Below are positions 15,839-16,997 of a DNA stretch of 16,997 nt, piece by piece. The DNA is from Bacteroidota bacterium (GTDB lineage: Bacteria; Bacteroidota; Ignavibacteria; Ignavibacteriales; Ignavibacteriaceae), in NCBI GenBank assembly GCA_022567875.1, contig JADFGB010000004.1:1-16997 (forward strand). Direction: 5' to 3'. How positions within the stretch are numbered: position 1 is the first letter of the stretch; each line of letters opens with the position of its first letter. The notes beneath the pieces were generated by a model. The model saw only the letters and a list, made by a program, of their open reading frames with translations. It was not told the origin of the DNA and made no database searches. A program made the position numbers and the translations under genes.

Positions 15839-16141
15839 TTAATTGACTAAAGATCGTCTTTTTACTTCTTTTCTTATTCTGCCTTTTAATTTATCTTTTT
15901 CTGTTTCAAGATTATATTTCATTTGAAGATTTAACCAAAACTTTTCAGAAAGTCCGAAATATTCTGATAACCTTAAGGCTGTATCTGTTGTAATGGACCT
16001 TTTGCCTAAAACAATTTCATTTATTCTTCTTGGTGGAACATTTATGTCTTTCGCTAAACGGTATTGAGATATTTCCATTGGATTTAGAAATTCTTCAAGC
16101 AAAATTTCTCCAGGGTGAATTGGTGCAATTTTATTACTCAT
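15839..16141 (-). CDS. higA: HigA-family antitoxin (XRE-type helix-turn-helix)
   Basis: A 100-residue protein of the VapI/HigA group. It opens with the family signature APIHPGEILLEEFLNPM, then a helix-turn-helix (SQYRLAKDINVPPRRINEIV, about 25-44), GKRSITTDTALRLSEYFG and FWLNLQ, and ends in a charged tail. It should bind and silence the toxin encoded just upstream and repress their shared promoter. Toxin-first order and a 5-base gap are typical of higBA. It very likely has no promoter of its own. Confidence 0.9.
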   Translation of the reverse strand: MSNKIAPIHPGEILLEEFLNPMEISQYRLAKDINVPPRRINEIVLGKRSITTDTALRLSEYFGLSEKFWLNLQMKYNLETEKDKLKGRIRKEVKRRSLVN

Positions 16142-16146
16142 AATAT

Positions 16147-16434
16147 TTATCCTTTATGATAATCAATAATTTTTACTTCATAGGCACTATTATCAGTCCA
16201 TCGAAAAATTATTCTCCATTTATTATTAATTCTAATACTATATTTTCCAGATAAATCGCCGGATAATTTTTCGGGTCTATTTCCCGGAGGTACTCTTAAA
16301 TCATCAATTCTACCAACAGCATCAATTAAAAGCAATTTTCTGTATGCAACTTTTAGAATGGAATGAGGAAACTTTTTAACCTTTTGACGATTAAACAAAT
16401 CTTCAGTGTATTTATCTGAAAAACTTTTAATCAT
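16147..16434 (-). CDS. higB: HigB-family (RelE fold) toxin
   Basis: A 95-residue type II toxin, expected to cleave mRNA on the ribosome. Typical sequence is MIKSFSDKYTEDLFN at the start, RIDDLRVPPGNRPEKLSGD in the middle and YSIRINNKWRIIFRW followed by VKIIDYHKG at the end. I place the start at the ATG at 16434: an upstream TTG at 16470 would overlap the -35 box of the promoter and adds residues foreign to the family. There is no Shine-Dalgarno, and the promoter is so close that the transcript may be nearly leaderless. Partner is the antitoxin immediately downstream. Confidence 0.9.
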   Translation of the reverse strand: MIKSFSDKYTEDLFNRQKVKKFPHSILKVAYRKLLLIDAVGRIDDLRVPPGNRPEKLSGDLSGKYSIRINNKWRIIFRWTDNSAYEVKIIDYHKG

Positions 16435-16441
16435 AAAAAAT

Positions 16442-16470
16442 ATAATAACGTTTAGCGTTATTAAAGTCAA
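16442..16470 (-). promoter_or_regulatory. higBA promoter with palindromic operator
   Basis: On the minus strand TTGACT (16465-16470) is followed by a 17-base spacer and TATTAT (16442-16447), a good sigma-70-type promoter. Between them and overlapping the -10 box lies the palindrome AATAACG-5 nt-CGTTATT (16444-16462). A third CGTTAT half-site occurs at 16503-16508. This is the expected layout for autorepression by the HigA/HigB complex. Confidence 0.65.
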
Positions 16471-16516
16471 ATAAATTATTACAAATTATTTTCCAAAATA
16501 AACGTTATAGAAAAGT

Positions 16517-16774
16517 GTGTTCTTTGCAAAATTATTTACAAATATATTTAATAGAATAATGTTACAAGCTATGCTTACTTTTTACACCAAATCCGAAAAC
16601 TTGAAAAATACCACAATGAAAAACAGCTCCCCAGCAGGTAGTATGGAACCCAAAATTAAATCAGCAATTAATTTTATTGAGGGCAGGGGTAAAAAAGTCC
16701 GTATTACAAAAGCAGAATTATATTATGAAACATTAAAAGGCAATGCCGGAACGACCATCGTATATTCAAAATAA
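16517..16774 (+). pseudogene. Carbamate kinase C-terminal remnant
   Basis: The open frame codes for 85 residues, but only the last 48 or so look familiar. SPAGSMEPKIKSAINFIE followed by GKKVRITKAELYYETLKG and AGTTIV follows the C-terminal end of carbamate kinase (usual form: PAGSMGPK, AAI-F-E-GG, AIIT, EAL-GK-GT-IV). Carbamate kinase is about 310 residues, so roughly 85 percent is missing, including the ATP and carbamate sites. The first 37 residues are unrelated and AT-rich. It is probably a gene fragment left by a rearrangement; a short expressed protein cannot be excluded. It starts with GTG at 16517 or ATG at 16559, divergent from higBA. Confidence 0.55.
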
Positions 16775-16804
16775 AACATCGTCTACAAAGCATTACAGAG
16801 AATT

Positions 16805-16876
16805 GCATAACGGTTTGGCTTTTCACCCGACTGCCGGACGAAGGAGGGCAGTCGCTTTGAGTTGCGGGTTATGTGC
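16805..16876. repeat. attC-like folded element (candidate recombination site)
   Basis: GCATAAC (16805-16811) and GTTATGTGC (16868-16876) are inverted outer arms, and CGACTGCC (16828-16835) with GGCAGTCG (16847-16854) forms a perfect 8-bp inner stem with an 11-base loop. Outer AAC...GTT arms, internal unpaired parts and an inner hairpin over about 72 bases recall integron attC sites. It lies between two short, unrelated coding pieces next to a toxin-antitoxin pair. No integrase gene is in the window. It could also be a plain transcript hairpin. Confidence 0.4.
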
Positions 16877-16880
16877 ATTT

Positions 16881-16997
16881 TCATAATTCTAAATATTCTA
16901 TCGTATGTATTTGTTCATAAGGAATTTTTTCATTGAAACCATCATAACAAGTATTTGAATAAATAGAATATTCATTTCCCTTTAAATGTTTATATAA
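16881..16997 (-). CDS. C-terminal end of an unidentified protein, partial at window edge
   Basis: Reading the minus strand inward from the window end gives an open frame of 38 codons and a TGA at 16881-16883, ending YEQIHTIEYLEL. The fragment is acidic and rich in Tyr, Asn and Ile, with no motif that I recognise. Codon choice resembles the neighbouring AT-rich genes. The start lies beyond the window, so length and function are unknown. Confidence 0.4.
   Translation of the reverse strand, partial: LYKHLKGNEYSIYSNTCYDGFNEKIPYEQIHTIEYLEL

Noticed and set aside
16435..16470. Extended N-terminus of the HigB toxin from a TTG start
   Set aside because: The TTG is the -35 element of the promoter and the added 12 residues do not belong to the HigB family.
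1..16997. CRISPR array, tRNA or rRNA genes, transposase
   Set aside because: No regularly spaced direct repeats, cloverleaf-like segments with CCA ends, rRNA-like conserved sequence or DDE/HUH transposase motifs were seen on either strand.

Overview
The window is AT-rich and densely coded. Tight same-strand operons, TTG and GTG starts and mostly weak Shine-Dalgarno sequences are all present. Protein types (a stand-alone MCE protein with a repeat-rich tail, bacterial myo-inositol-phosphate synthase, higBA) fit the Bacteroidota/Ignavibacteriota/Chlorobiota group best. That placement is an inference from protein style; there is no rRNA or marker gene to test it.

Layout. (1) 1-705: the 3' part of a DNA polymerase III alpha (DnaE-type) gene. 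It is richer in G+C than the rest and loses its normal C-terminus, so a rearrangement or assembly junction near 665-705 is suspected. (2) 769-8937: eight plus-strand genes, almost all overlapping or abutting, ending in a strong terminator at 8967-9003. They encode an MCE lipid-binding protein, an ATP-grasp enzyme, a class III aminotransferase, a CDP-alcohol phosphatidyltransferase, a Gfo/Idh/MocA oxidoreductase, a flippase-like membrane protein, a HAD hydrolase and inositol-3-phosphate synthase. The set reads as a pathway that makes an inositol-derived, possibly aminated, phospholipid headgroup and moves the lipid across and between membranes. It is the most interesting part of the window. (3) 9155-12867: a two-subunit xanthine-dehydrogenase-type molybdenum hydroxylase (XdhA with 2Fe-2S and FAD, XdhB with the molybdopterin site), without the XdhC maturation factor nearby. 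(4) 12882-14598: a DNA methyltransferase with an unusual HPPY catalytic motif, then a small protein with a PD-(D/E)xK-like signature; together they look like a compact type II restriction-modification pair. (5) 14739-15671, minus: a secreted lipoprotein alpha/beta hydrolase. (6) 15839-16434, minus: a higBA toxin-antitoxin pair with a readable promoter and palindromic operator. (7) 16517-16997: an accessory tail with a carbamate kinase C-terminal remnant, an attC-like fold and the end of an unidentified minus-strand gene.

In the proposed pathway, inositol-phosphate synthase makes inositol-3-phosphate from glucose-6-phosphate and the CDP-alcohol phosphatidyltransferase couples a polyol phosphate to CDP-diacylglycerol. 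The HAD enzyme may remove a phosphate, the dehydrogenase and aminotransferase may turn a ring hydroxyl into an amine, and the ATP-grasp enzyme may phosphorylate or acylate the product. The flippase-like and MCE proteins would handle transport. Gene content and order are seen; the chemistry is inferred.
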